DNA of 64,000 nucleotides, taken from contig JANQSG010000004.1 in the NCBI GenBank assembly GCA_028284185.1, positions 35,248 to 99,247 of the forward strand. Reading direction: 5' to 3'. Under the pieces are notes generated by a model. That model ran no database searches. It was given only the letters and a program-made list of their open reading frames with translations, and was not told the DNA's origin. The translations under genes were made by a program, and so were the position numbers. Positions within the stretch are counted from its first letter, which is position 1; the number at the start of each line of letters is the position of its first letter. Positions 21,978 to 32,377 of the stretch are shown here, piece after piece. Origin of the DNA: Kangiella sp. (GTDB lineage: Bacteria > Pseudomonadota > Gammaproteobacteria > Enterobacterales > Kangiellaceae).

Positions 21978-24421
21978 TAGAGCGACTCCTTTTCTCGATG
22001 TGGAAGGCTATGCAGTATGTCAGAAAATAGTCCTGCTGCAGTGACTTGGGCACCTGCACCATAACCTCGTAAAACCAGTGGTATTGGAGAGTAATATTGA
22101 CTGTAAATAGCGATAGCATTTTCTCCTCCTTTGACTGAATACAGAGGATCACTTTTTTTAACCTGTTTTAATCCTACAGATAACTTATTATCCCTTAGTT
22201 CTGCCACGTATCGAATGGTCGCCTGATTGTGTCGGGCTTCATCAAATTGATTGGTATAATGTTCATCTAATTGCTTTAGACGGTGCAAAAATTCTTGAAT
22301 CGATCCGGTTGAGTCAAAAGAATCCGGCAGTAAGCTGCAGAGTGAAATATCGGAAATTTCAGCCTTGATGTTTGCCTCGCGAGCAATAATTAATAATTTT
22401 CGAGCAACGTCCATGCCATTAAGATCGTCTCTGGGATCTGGCTCGGTAAGCCCTTTTGCTTGAGCTTCCTTCACTACTTCTGAAAATAACTTGCCCGATT
22501 CTACTTCACCTAAAATATAAGAAAGGGTTCCCGACAAAATTCCTGAAAACTGGTTCAGTTGATCACCTGCATCCAAAAGGTGATTGAGGGTTTTTACGAC
22601 TGGCAGGCCTGCTCCTACATTGGTTTCGTAAAGATATTTGCGAAATGATGTTTGAACTATTTTTTGTAACTTTTGGTAATAGTCAAGGCTTTCACTATTG
22701 GCTTTTTTATTAGCGGTAACAAGATTAAAGCCTAATTCTAAAAAATGTTTGTATTGGTCTGAAATAATTTTGGAGCAACTACAATCAACAATAGTAGGAT
22801 TAATCAGAACATTATCTTTTTGTAGTTTTTTCAATTGTTTTACGTCAAAAGACGTATTTGATTGTTGTAACTGCGATGACCAATCATTAGCATTGAGTCC
22901 ACTCTTTGAAAAAATGTAGCTTTTTGAATTAGCAATCATTTTTATGCGAAGTTCGATATTTTTGGAAAGCAGTTTTTGCTGTTGTTGAAAGCACTGCCGA
23001 ATTAATTCTGTACCTACGTTACCACAGCCTAAAATCATTAAATCCAGGCGTTGTTTACGATTGAAAAATTCCTGATGAGTTAAAATGCAAGCTTTTTTTG
23101 CGGCCACTTGTTTAATAACAATTGAAATGGATGTTTCTGATGAACCTTGAGCTATTGCCTCTATATTGATAGAACCAAGTGATATGGCGTGCATAAATTG
23201 CGCTGCTATTCCCTGTTTATGATGCAAGCCATTGCCAATAATTGAAACAATTGCACGTTTTTGCTTTACCTCTATAGGATTAAGATCCTGAGCCAATAAT
23301 TCATAATAAAACTCTTTTTCCAGAGTTTTTTTTGTAGCAAGACTATCTTTAGAATCTACACAAAAGCTAATACTGTATTCAGAAGAAGATTGAGTAATCA
23401 GATTTATTGAGATGTTATGACTAGCAATTGCTGAAAAAATTCTGGCTGCTGCACCTTTCGTACCTTTCAGGCAGGCTCCACTAACATTAAAAAGGGATAT
23501 GTTTTCGTTAAATGAAACACCTTTAACAGCGTTTTCATCCAATGATAGCTTGGTAATTAAACTCCCTCTGCTATTAGGATTATTTGAGTTTTTAATCCAG
23601 CAAGGAATTTGCGCATTTTGCAAAGGGCTAATGGTTTTGGGATGAAGCACTTTGGCTCCATGATAAGCAAGTTCCATTGCCTCTTGATAATCCAGTTGTG
23701 ATATGACTTGGGCATTGGAGACAATACCAGGATCGGCATTATAGATACCATCCACATTGGTCCAGATTTCACAGCTTTCAGCATTCATTAAAGCTGCATA
23801 AATAGCTGCGCTTAGATCGGAACCATTTCTACCAAGTAAACAATTTTCGCCGTTTTGATCGACGGCAATAAAGCCTTGAGTAATATTAATATCCAGCAGT
23901 TCTACGCTATTTAATTGTTGTAATGATTGCTCAAAATCAACAACCGGCTCGTTAGCATCACAGTTTGATACGATAATCTGGTTGGAATAGAGCAAACCAC
24001 ATTGCTTGGAATTATTGGTTAACTCTAACTGCTGATGAATATAAGTCTGCAAGAGACGAGAACTCATTAACTCGCCTTGCATCAATACTTTGATCAAAGC
24101 TTCTTCGGGTTTGAATTTAATGGATTCCAGTCCAGTAATTAGCTTTTCAACCTGATGGTAATGATCATTAAAATCGGGATTGAGCTGTTCTGTCAGGTTT
24201 AACTGATTAGCGATTGATAAATGCGAATCAATAATTTCCGATAATAGTTGTTTGGCTTCTTGTATAGGTAACTGCAACAAGCTCTCAAGTTGATTGGTAG
24301 TGTCACCTGAAGCTGAAACTACAACGGTTACAGCCTGATCATTGGACAAAATGATCTCTGCACAGCGAATAAAACCATCAGCATCTTTTAGTGATGAACC
24401 ACCAAACTTTAATACTTTCAT
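21977..24421 (-). CDS. thrA: Bifunctional aspartokinase I/homoserine dehydrogenase I
   Basis: MKVLKFGGSSLKDADGF, two ACT domains, HSD domain LMILGCGNVGTELIRQ...LVTANKKANS...YETNVGAGLPVVKTLNHL. Confidence 0.97.
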   Translation of the reverse strand: MKVLKFGGSSLKDADGFIRCAEIILSNDQAVTVVVSASGDTTNQLESLLQLPIQEAKQLLSEIIDSHLSIANQLNLTEQLNPDFNDHYHQVEKLITGLESIKFKPEEALIKVLMQGELMSSRLLQTYIHQQLELTNNSKQCGLLYSNQIIVSNCDANEPVVDFEQSLQQLNSVELLDINITQGFIAVDQNGENCLLGRNGSDLSAAIYAALMNAESCEIWTNVDGIYNADPGIVSNAQVISQLDYQEAMELAYHGAKVLHPKTISPLQNAQIPCWIKNSNNPNSRGSLITKLSLDENAVKGVSFNENISLFNVSGACLKGTKGAAARIFSAIASHNISINLITQSSSEYSISFCVDSKDSLATKKTLEKEFYYELLAQDLNPIEVKQKRAIVSIIGNGLHHKQGIAAQFMHAISLGSINIEAIAQGSSETSISIVIKQVAAKKACILTHQEFFNRKQRLDLMILGCGNVGTELIRQCFQQQQKLLSKNIELRIKMIANSKSYIFSKSGLNANDWSSQLQQSNTSFDVKQLKKLQKDNVLINPTIVDCSCSKIISDQYKHFLELGFNLVTANKKANSESLDYYQKLQKIVQTSFRKYLYETNVGAGLPVVKTLNHLLDAGDQLNQFSGILSGTLSYILGEVESGKLFSEVVKEAQAKGLTEPDPRDDLNGMDVARKLLIIAREANIKAEISDISLCSLLPDSFDSTGSIQEFLHRLKQLDEHYTNQFDEARHNQATIRYVAELRDNKLSVGLKQVKKSDPLYSVKGGENAIAIYSQYYSPIPLVLRGYGAGAQVTAAGLFSDILHSLPHREKESL

Positions 24422-24464
24422 TATTGGACCTTTAATTTTTAAAAGGACTCATAAAATCTCAGGC

Positions 24465-24498
24465 AAAAAAAAGCCCAGGATTTTCAGGTCCTGGGCTT
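24465..24498 (-). terminator. thr operon attenuator terminator
   Basis: Minus strand AAGCCCAGGA cctgaaaa TCCTGGGCTTTTTTTT between the Thr-rich leader ORF and thrA. Confidence 0.85.
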
Positions 24499-24521
24499 AG
24501 TTTATTTTATTTACACAATAA

Positions 24522-24587
24522 CTAGCCGCTGACCTCCAAATGGAAAGTCGTTGTGGTGGTAGTGGTTAGCGTGTAAAAAGTTTTCAT
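24522..24587 (-). CDS. thrL: thr operon leader peptide (MKTFYTLTTTTTTTFHLEVSG)
   Basis: Reverse-complement reading of 24587->24522 gives ATG AAA ACT TTT TAC ACG CTA ACC ACT ACC ACC ACA ACG ACT TTC CAT TTG GAG GTC AGC GGC TAG: 9 Thr in 21 residues, 7 consecutive, upstream of a terminator and thrA. Confidence 0.88.
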   Translation of the reverse strand: MKTFYTLTTTTTTTFHLEVSG

Positions 24588-24629
24588 GTGCCGATGCTAT
24601 ATAATTTTTTTTTCGGATGCAATTCTTTT

Positions 24630-25577
24630 TTATATTTTTATGGAATAAGGGGTTAGTTGAGTTTGGTAATAATCCGATTTTTCCTGCAAAATTGCTAAGG
24701 CGTGTTGATGGCTGACATTAAATAACCGAATGTTTGCGTTAGGTTTAATTTGCCCGAGCAAAGGTAAATCGGCGGAAATTACCTGAGCTATCCTAGGATA
24801 GCCACCGATAGTTTGTCCCTCATTCATAATGATAATGGGAAAGCCATCTTGGGGCAGCTGAATGGTACCAACGGTAATTGGACTGCTCGTCATATCTTTT
24901 GGACTGCGTAGAAATAATTGATTTTCAGACAGCCTTAACCCCATTCTATTAGAATTTGGACTGACTTTGAAGTAATCCGTAAATAAGGTCTGTTGCGAAG
25001 CCTTAGTCAATTGTGGGTATTCTAGTCCAGGAGTAACTCTGAGGACTCTATTGCTAGAATAATTAATTAAAAGATTTTGCGGAATCTGTTTATACGTAAA
25101 CTTTTTGTTACTGACTATTAGCTCTAATTGATCGCCACTAGTAAAACTATAGCCTTTATTGTTACCAAGTTTGCTGGTGGTATCTGTTGAATGGGAGTTT
25201 AAAAATGCTTTGGTATCGATGGTTCCAGCAAAAGCGATATAGGCTCTTGCTCCTGAGTTAAGCCTGCCAAATTTAAGATAATCCCCCTTTTTTAAAAAAA
25301 GGGTTTGATGGCTTTCTACTAATTCATTATTAATGAATATTTCAAAGTTGGCGCCAGTGATGCCCAGCGTGGTGTTTTGACAAAATTCTATTTCAGGACC
25401 AGTGAGATAAACTTCAAGACAAGGGATATTAGCTGGATTGTCAACCAGCCAATTGGCAAGTTGCAGGCTAATTGGATCGATGGCTCCTGCTTGACTAATA
25501 CCGTAGCTGCGGTAACCGTATCTTCCCAGATCTTGCAAACTGGTTTGTAAGCCAGCCTGGATAAATTTAATACTCAT
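24630..25577 (-). CDS. pxpC: 5-oxoprolinase subunit C (biotin-dependent carboxyltransferase/KipA-like)
   Basis: MSIKFIQAGLQTSLQDLGRYGYRSYGISQAGAIDPISLQLAN; start at 25577. Confidence 0.92.
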   Translation of the reverse strand: MSIKFIQAGLQTSLQDLGRYGYRSYGISQAGAIDPISLQLANWLVDNPANIPCLEVYLTGPEIEFCQNTTLGITGANFEIFINNELVESHQTLFLKKGDYLKFGRLNSGARAYIAFAGTIDTKAFLNSHSTDTTSKLGNNKGYSFTSGDQLELIVSNKKFTYKQIPQNLLINYSSNRVLRVTPGLEYPQLTKASQQTLFTDYFKVSPNSNRMGLRLSENQLFLRSPKDMTSSPITVGTIQLPQDGFPIIIMNEGQTIGGYPRIAQVISADLPLLGQIKPNANIRLFNVSHQHALAILQEKSDYYQTQLTPYSIKI

Positions 25578-26253
25578 AGCCACAGTATTCCTGATAGCTA
25601 ATGGCATAAAATTTGATCTTATCCATTGGGTTGGCCAATGTTGGCGGTGATCTTTCAGAATCAAAAAACTTCAATGGAGTCCTTCCAATGATATGCCAAC
25701 CGCCAGGGCTTTCGATGGGGTAAATTCCAGCTTGGTTACCACCGATAGCCACTGAACCTGCGGGGATTTTGTAATCAGGGGTCGATTTTCTTGGCTGTGC
25801 CAAAAGTGGATCTAGTCCTGATAAATATAAAAAGCCAGGTAAAAAGCCGAGCATTTCAATTCGATATGTTGGTTTGGTATGTAGCTCAATAAAGCGAGCA
25901 ATAGAGATATTTTTTTTGCTACAAAAAGTATCCAAGTCAGTTGCAACTTCAGGATCATAGCAAATCGGAACACGGATAAGCGATATTTGAGTTGAGGTCG
26001 CTAAACGGAACAACTCAATATGTTTATTAATTTGATTGATGGTCTTTTGTGGTTGCCAGCCTAAAGGATAAAATAGCAATAAAATTGAGTTATAGGCACT
26101 AACCGCCTCAATGAAGTGTTCAAGAGTATTTTCAGAAAAACTTTTTGTCAATTGAGCAATATAGCTAGAAAGTTCACTGTTGCTGCTATCTTTAAAGCTA
26201 ATCAGCAATGAGCTATCGCTATTGATATCGATTTGGTAATCGAACTTAGTCAT
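25567..26253 (-). CDS. pxpB: 5-oxoprolinase subunit B (KipI-like)
   Basis: IPVCYDPEVATDL, LGFLPGFLYLSGLDPLLAQPRKSTPDYKIPAGSVAIGGNQAGIYPIESPGGWHIIGRTP. Confidence 0.93.
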   Translation of the reverse strand: MTKFDYQIDINSDSSLLISFKDSSNSELSSYIAQLTKSFSENTLEHFIEAVSAYNSILLLFYPLGWQPQKTINQINKHIELFRLATSTQISLIRVPICYDPEVATDLDTFCSKKNISIARFIELHTKPTYRIEMLGFLPGFLYLSGLDPLLAQPRKSTPDYKIPAGSVAIGGNQAGIYPIESPGGWHIIGRTPLKFFDSERSPPTLANPMDKIKFYAISYQEYCGYEY

Positions 26254-27011
26254 TATTGAATTTGAATATCTTTTTTATCAAATGCTTGATGTAGTTGCCG
26301 GGCAACTGGTAAGGCATTTTCATGATCACCGTGCAAACAAATTGAATCTACCTTTAGCTCCAAATATTCTCCTTCTAAAGTTTGAATGGTTTTTCTGGTT
26401 GCTAATCGAGTAGCCTGCTCCAGGCATCGTTTTAATTCAGTATGCACCGCTAGAGGATGTTTACGACTGACCAGCTGGCCACTTGCATGGTAATAGCGAT
26501 CCATAAAACCTTCGTTAATAAATGGAATTCCTACTTGATTGGCTGCATCAGTCATTAAAGAATGAGCTAAGCCCATAAGTGCTATATCTTTAAAAACTTT
26601 GCTAACTTCTTCAGAAATTAAAACTGCTAGTTTTATATCCTTTGCTGCTAGATTATAAAGGGCTCCATGTGGTTTGATATGATGAATTTTTGCTTGTTGT
26701 TTTTTGCAAATAGAATGAAAAGTGTTTAGTTGTGATCTGAGTGCGCCTCTTAAATCTTTTTCTGAAATATCCATTTCTTTACGACCAAAGTTTTTTTTAT
26801 CCGGGAAGCTGGGATGAGCACCAATTTTAAGTTTGTGCTTAAGGGCATTATTAATAGAGGTTTCGATGCTTTGAGTATTGCCTGCATGACCACCACAGGC
26901 AATATTACAGGATGAAATATAGGTCATAAGCAAAGCATCTTTTTCCCATTGATCTGGCTCAATGCTTTCACCAAGATCGCAATTAATATCGATACTAAAC
27001 TTGGATGTCAC
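26253..27011 (-). CDS. pxpA: 5-oxoprolinase subunit A (LamB/YcsF family)
   Basis: DINCDLGE, SSCNIACGGHAGN, KIGAHPSFPDKKNFGRKEMD, VDSICLHGDHENA. Confidence 0.95.
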   Translation of the reverse strand: MTSKFSIDINCDLGESIEPDQWEKDALLMTYISSCNIACGGHAGNTQSIETSINNALKHKLKIGAHPSFPDKKNFGRKEMDISEKDLRGALRSQLNTFHSICKKQQAKIHHIKPHGALYNLAAKDIKLAVLISEEVSKVFKDIALMGLAHSLMTDAANQVGIPFINEGFMDRYYHASGQLVSRKHPLAVHTELKRCLEQATRLATRKTIQTLEGEYLELKVDSICLHGDHENALPVARQLHQAFDKKDIQIQ

Positions 27012-28234
27012 TATAAAACTCCAAAGGCAGACATAAGACTACGAGCACTTAGCATCAAGGTTACTGCAATAACAACTAATCCTAAAACATTTTGTATGAA
27101 GGAGTTTTTATACTTGCCTAAAAATTTTTGGTTCATGGTCCATAGCAAGAAAATTGCAATAATGGGTAGTAATATGCCATTGGCAACTTGAGCAAACCAA
27201 ATGATTTTTACCGGTTTCATGCCAGAACTGGCCACGATTACACCTGCAAATAAAATTAAAATCCAGATCCCTTTAAAACTTGCAGACTTCATATCCGTAT
27301 TTAAATTAAGTAATCCAGACAAGGCATAAGCGGTAGCCAAAGGTGCCGTTATTGCTGAGGAAATACCCGCGGCAAACAGTCCGGTGGCCATTAAATATTT
27401 AGCTGATCCTCCAAACAAAGGTTCAATACTTAAGGCTAAATCCTGAGCACTGTTAATCTCTAGCTGTTTACCAAAAAATGCGGTTGCAGCAGTTGATACA
27501 ATAGCAATGGAAATTAATCCTCCTAACGGAATAGAAAAATAAATGTCTTTTCTTGCTTCTGGTAATTTTTCTGCAGAAGCCCAGTGTTTTTTTGCGCTGG
27601 CAGAATGTAAAAATAAATTATAGGGAACTACGGTGGTGCCAATTAATGCGATAACTGTTAAAGTTGCACCATTCGGAAGTGATGGAACAAACAATCCCTT
27701 AAAAAGACTGGAAAAATCTGGTGGCACCATAATAAAGCTTGCTAGAAAAGCTATACTCATCAGCAATACCAGAGCAATAATGAACTTTTCAATAAGCTTA
27801 TAGTTACCGGTCCATAATAGGAAAAAAGCAATTAGCCCAATACTTAATGCAAAAGGGTCAAAGCCTAGACTTTGAACATAATTGTTTGTGAAAAAGGATT
27901 GTATGCCTAAACTGGCGCCGGCAATATTGCCTCCTTCGTAGGCAGCATTACCAATTAAAATAGCACTGATAACTAATAAGCTAGCGAGTCCCTTTAGTAT
28001 AGGGCTTGAAAATTGTTCACGAATAGACTGGCCTAATTCTTTGCGCCCAACAACGCCTAAACGAGCTGTCATTTCTTGCAGAATCATGGTTGCGATGATG
28101 GAGAATAACAATGCCCAGAGTAGGGCAAAGCCAAAGTTTGCCCCAGCTTTGGTGGCAGCGGTTACGGTGCCAGGGCCAATAAAAGCCGCGGTAACTAAGG
28201 TAGCAGGACCAAGAGGTAATTTTGATTTTGCCAT
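27011..28234 (-). CDS. Nramp family divalent metal transporter
   Basis: GPGTVTAATKAGANFGFALLWALLFS (DPGN-like motif modified), 11 hydrophobic segments; linked to pxpABC. Confidence 0.85.
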   Translation of the reverse strand: MAKSKLPLGPATLVTAAFIGPGTVTAATKAGANFGFALLWALLFSIIATMILQEMTARLGVVGRKELGQSIREQFSSPILKGLASLLVISAILIGNAAYEGGNIAGASLGIQSFFTNNYVQSLGFDPFALSIGLIAFFLLWTGNYKLIEKFIIALVLLMSIAFLASFIMVPPDFSSLFKGLFVPSLPNGATLTVIALIGTTVVPYNLFLHSASAKKHWASAEKLPEARKDIYFSIPLGGLISIAIVSTAATAFFGKQLEINSAQDLALSIEPLFGGSAKYLMATGLFAAGISSAITAPLATAYALSGLLNLNTDMKSASFKGIWILILFAGVIVASSGMKPVKIIWFAQVANGILLPIIAIFLLWTMNQKFLGKYKNSFIQNVLGLVVIAVTLMLSARSLMSAFGVL

Positions 28235-28490
28235 CGCTAAAAGCAATAAAAGGTTTGTGAACCAAGATTAAAGAGTCTAGCTGCAAAGCGCAAGTAATTG
28301 AAAACAGGGAGATTAGGCCATTAAAAATGCTTGATCGAATAGCCGCAAACCCTTAAAATACGCGCCCTTAGTCGTACTCACTGTGAAAAACGGCTAAGTT
28401 TTAGACAATTAGGTTTACTCCTTGCTGTTACTAATTATTGATATAAATCAATGGGTTATTGATGGCTGGATACCGAAAGGAGATATTTAA

Positions 28491-28904
28491 ATGAGACACT
28501 ACGAAATCGTATTCTTGGTGCATCCTGATCAATCTGATCAAGTACCAGGCATGATCGAGCGTTATACCAAGATGATTACAGACGCTAACGGTGCTATCCA
28601 CCGTTTAGAAGACTGGGGTCGTCGTCAATTAGCATACCCAATCTTGAAACTTCATAAAGCTCACTACGTTTTAATGAACGTTGAGACGACTGGTGAAGTG
28701 ATTGAAGAATTAGAAGATAACTTCCGTTACAACGATGCAGTTTTGCGTAATATGGTTATCCGTCGTAAAGAAGCAGTAACTGAAGCTTCTCCAATGGCTA
28801 AAGCGAAAGAAGAAGAAAAACCTTCTCGTCCTCGTGCTGAGAAAGCGCCTGTAGAGAAAGCTGAAGAAGCTACCGAAGAATCAACTGAAGCTGCGGCTGA
28901 ATAA
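28491..28904 (+). CDS. rpsF: 30S ribosomal protein S6
   Basis: [33 protein letters not shown]. Confidence 0.98.
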   Translation: MRHYEIVFLVHPDQSDQVPGMIERYTKMITDANGAIHRLEDWGRRQLAYPILKLHKAHYVLMNVETTGEVIEELEDNFRYNDAVLRNMVIRRKEAVTEASPMAKAKEEEKPSRPRAEKAPVEKAEEATEESTEAAAE

Positions 28905-28917
28905 TAGGAGAATTATC

Positions 28918-29145
28918 ATGGCTCGTTTTAATCGTCGTCGTAAATTCTGCCGTTTCACTGCAGAAGGCGTAACTGAGATCGATTACAAAGATACAGCAAC
29001 TTTAAAGAACTACATTACTGAAACTGGTAAGATCGTCCCTAGCCGTATCACAGGTACCAGCGCAAAATATCAACGCCAATTGGCGTCTGCTGTTAAACGC
29101 GCTCGTTACATCGCTTTATTACCTTATACTGATAGCCACGAATAA
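28918..29145 (+). CDS. rpsR: 30S ribosomal protein S18
   Basis: [19 protein letters not shown]...[19 protein letters not shown]. Confidence 0.98.
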   Translation: MARFNRRRKFCRFTAEGVTEIDYKDTATLKNYITETGKIVPSRITGTSAKYQRQLASAVKRARYIALLPYTDSHE

Positions 29146-29171
29146 GCGGCTTTTTTAAGAGGAAACTGATA

Positions 29172-29624
29172 ATGAACGTCATTCTACTTGAAAAAATCCG
29201 CAACTTGGGCGACTTGGGTGAGCAAGTAACTGTAGCTTCTGGCTATGGTCGTAATTTTTTGATCCCACAAGGTAAAGCGGTTCCTGCTACTGAAGCAAAC
29301 GTAAAACACTTCGAAGAGCGTCGTGCTGAATTAGAAGCGAAAGCTGCTGATGAATTAGCAACGGCTCAAGCTCGTGCTGAGAAACTGGCTGAATTAACTC
29401 TTACGATCACAGCCAATGCTGGTGACGAAGGTAAATTATTTGGCTCTGTTGGTACAGTAGATATCGCTACTGCTGCTACTGAAGCTGGCGTTGCTTTAGA
29501 GAAAAAGGAAGTTCGTATGCCTGACGGTGCAATTCGCGCTACTGGCGAATACGACGTTGTTGTGAACCTTCACACTGATGTTGATGCAACGATTAAAGTT
29601 AATATTGTTGCTGAAGACGAATAA
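29172..29624 (+). CDS. rplI: 50S ribosomal protein L9
   Basis: [36 protein letters not shown]. Confidence 0.98.
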   Translation: MNVILLEKIRNLGDLGEQVTVASGYGRNFLIPQGKAVPATEANVKHFEERRAELEAKAADELATAQARAEKLAELTLTITANAGDEGKLFGSVGTVDIATAATEAGVALEKKEVRMPDGAIRATGEYDVVVNLHTDVDATIKVNIVAEDE

Positions 29625-29649
29625 TCTTCATTACTCATAAGAGTGTTAA

Positions 29650-29676
29650 AAAGGCGCCAACTGGCGTCTTTTTTTT
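29650..29676 (+). terminator. Rho-independent terminator after rplI
   Basis: AAAGGCGCCAACTGGCGTCTTTTTTTT. Confidence 0.75.
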
Positions 29677-29865
29677 GTCAGATTTTATTTCAATACCTAA
29701 TTAAAAAAACCGGAAATAAAGTTATTCAATATTTATCCACAAGCATACACACAGACTTGTTGGCTTGATAAACGATACTTTGAGTGTGAAAATAGCTGAG
29801 CATCCGATCCATTTCGGATTAAAGATAAACCGATTCCAACAAGATAAATTTTATTAGATTAAAAA

Positions 29866-31254
29866 ATGCTAACAGCCCAACAAACTGATAATAAAATCAA
29901 AGACTTAAAAGTTCCTCCGCATTCAATCGAAGCCGAGCAGTCGGTGCTTGGTGGGGTGATGTTGGATAATGAGATGTGGGAGCTGGTATCTGAGATGTTG
30001 TTGGCTGGTGATTTTTATGTGAAAAATCACCGTGAAGTGTTTAAGGCAATGGAGTCTTTGGCCAATATTGGTCACCCGATGGATGTGATTACTTTGTCTG
30101 AATTTATTGAAAAGCAGGGCGAGTCGGATATTGGTTTGGCTTTTCTGGGTGAGTTGGCGCAAAACACGCCAAGTATTGCCAATATTCGGGCTTATGCTGA
30201 AATAGTTCGCGAAAAAGCGGTGACACGTCAGTTGATTGCTGCATCCAATGAAATTGCTGACGCCAGTTTTAATCCTGAAGGCCGTAGCCTACCAGAACTA
30301 CTTGATTTTGCAGAGAAAACCGTTTTTGCGATCGCTGAGTCGCGGGAGACTAATGATGCGGGGCCAACGGGCGTTGAATCTATTTTGCAAAGCACCATTC
30401 AGCGTATCGAAGAAATTCAGAAAAACAAGGGTGGTATTACTGGTCTTTCTACTGGTTTTACCGATCTGGATCGAATGACTTCAGGTTTACAGCCAGCGGA
30501 TCTGGTGATTGTGGCGGCACGTCCTTCGATGGGTAAAACCACTTTTGCTATGAATTTGGTGGAACATGCGGCGCTAAATAGTGAATTACCGGTTCTGGTT
30601 TTTAGTTTGGAAATGCCGAGTGAGTCGATCATTATGCGTTCGATTTCCTCATTGGGCGGTATTGAACAAAATAAGATCCGCTCTGGGCAGATTAAAGATT
30701 CTGCAGATTGGGATAAATTTAATAGTGGTGTTTTACAATTAAAAAATCACACCAAGCTATTTATTGATGATACCGCGGGCTTGTCGCCGGCTGAGATGCG
30801 TTCACGTGCGCGTCGCCTTCATCGTGAGCAGGGCGGTATTGCTTTAGTCATGGTGGATTATCTGCAATTAATGCAGGTGCCGGGTTATGGCGAGAATCGT
30901 ACTCAGGAGGTCAGCGAGATTTCACGTTCTTTGAAGGCTTTGGCGAAAGAATTGAATTGCCCGGTAATTGCTTTATCGCAGCTTAATCGTGGTTTGGAAC
31001 AGCGTTCGGATCGTCGCCCAGTGATGGCAGACCTTCGTGAATCAGGTGCCATTGAGCAGGATGCGGATGTGATTATGTTTATTTACCGTGACGAGGTTTA
31101 TAACAAGGATTCGGAAGACAACAAAGGCCGCGCTGAAATCATCATTGGTAAACAACGTAATGGCCCGATTGGTAAAGTGGATTTGGCTTTCCGTGGCGAA
31201 GTGTGTCGTTTCGATAATTTGGCGCATCAAGATTACGAAGCTATGGGCTATTAA
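29866..31254 (+). CDS. dnaB: Replicative DNA helicase DnaB
   Basis: PHSIEAEQSVLGGVML, ARPSMGKTTFAMN, VDYLQLMQ, SRSLKALAKELNCPVIALSQLNR. Confidence 0.98.
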   Translation: MLTAQQTDNKIKDLKVPPHSIEAEQSVLGGVMLDNEMWELVSEMLLAGDFYVKNHREVFKAMESLANIGHPMDVITLSEFIEKQGESDIGLAFLGELAQNTPSIANIRAYAEIVREKAVTRQLIAASNEIADASFNPEGRSLPELLDFAEKTVFAIAESRETNDAGPTGVESILQSTIQRIEEIQKNKGGITGLSTGFTDLDRMTSGLQPADLVIVAARPSMGKTTFAMNLVEHAALNSELPVLVFSLEMPSESIIMRSISSLGGIEQNKIRSGQIKDSADWDKFNSGVLQLKNHTKLFIDDTAGLSPAEMRSRARRLHREQGGIALVMVDYLQLMQVPGYGENRTQEVSEISRSLKALAKELNCPVIALSQLNRGLEQRSDRRPVMADLRESGAIEQDADVIMFIYRDEVYNKDSEDNKGRAEIIIGKQRNGPIGKVDLAFRGEVCRFDNLAHQDYEAMGY

Positions 31255-31267
31255 GGAAATCGGCTCA

Positions 31268-32377
31268 ATGCGTTCTACTAAAGCGGTCATCGATTTAGCT
31301 GCCCTTCGGCATAACTTACAAACCGTTAAACAAATTGCACAAGATAGCAAGGTGATGGCTGTGGTAAAGGCTAATGCCTATGGTCATGGTTTGGTGGAAG
31401 TGGCTAAAGCGCTTGATGAAACAGATATGTTTGCGGTTGCTACCTTAGAAGAAGCTTTATCTTTGCGTAAAGCTGACATTAATCAAGATATTCTTTTATT
31501 AGAAGGTTTTTTCACTTTTGAAGAAATTCCTATTATCCAAAAGTATCGCTTGCAATTGGTGTTACATCATAAAAATCAAGTGGAAACTTTACTACGCTAT
31601 CAACAGTCTCCTGAGATTAATGAGTCGATTAAAGTTTGGCTGAAATGTGATTCTGGTATGTACCGTTTAGGCTTTGCTTTAGGTGAGGTGCAAACCGTAC
31701 AACAAACTCTAAATGCGCTGAATATTATCGAAAAACCGATTAAACTAATGTCACATTTTGCTAGTGCTGATTCGGATCAAGAATTTTCACAAGAACAGAT
31801 TGAAAAATTTATTGCTGCAACCCAAGGGCTTGCAGGCCAAAGGTCCATGGCCAACTCGGCAGGGATCTTGGCACATAAAAAAGCTCATTGGGATTGGGTT
31901 CGCCCAGGCCTCTTGATCTATGGCGCTTCGCCAATACCCTGTTCCACCGGCAGTGATTATGACTTAAGGCCCGTTATGTCTCTGGAGTCACAGTTGATGG
32001 CAGTAAAACCGATTGGCAAAGGCGAGTCAGTGGGCTATGGTCGTAACTGGTTTGCTGAAACTGATACCAATATTGGTCTGGTCGCCATTGGTTATGGTGA
32101 TGGCTATCCGCGTCATGCAAAAAATGGCACGCCAGTTTGGATTAATGGCCGTGAAGTGCCATTAGTGGGGCGTGTTTCAATGGATATGTTGGCAGTGGAT
32201 TTGGGAAGTGCCGTTAAAGATAAAGTTGGTGATAGAGTAGTACTTTGGGGTAAAGAGCTACCGATGGAAAAAGTTGCACCCTATGCTGATACCATTCCAT
32301 ATACCCTTTGTTGTGGTGTGACTCGTCGAGTGAAATTCGAATATATTAATGACCAAACATCAAACACTAATTCTTAA
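31268..32377 (+). CDS. alr: Alanine racemase
   Basis: MRSTKAVIDLAALRHNLQ, VMAVVKANAYGHG; start at ATG 31268, not 31088 (inside dnaB). Confidence 0.95.
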   Translation: MRSTKAVIDLAALRHNLQTVKQIAQDSKVMAVVKANAYGHGLVEVAKALDETDMFAVATLEEALSLRKADINQDILLLEGFFTFEEIPIIQKYRLQLVLHHKNQVETLLRYQQSPEINESIKVWLKCDSGMYRLGFALGEVQTVQQTLNALNIIEKPIKLMSHFASADSDQEFSQEQIEKFIAATQGLAGQRSMANSAGILAHKKAHWDWVRPGLLIYGASPIPCSTGSDYDLRPVMSLESQLMAVKPIGKGESVGYGRNWFAETDTNIGLVAIGYGDGYPRHAKNGTPVWINGREVPLVGRVSMDMLAVDLGSAVKDKVGDRVVLWGKELPMEKVAPYADTIPYTLCCGVTRRVKFEYINDQTSNTNS

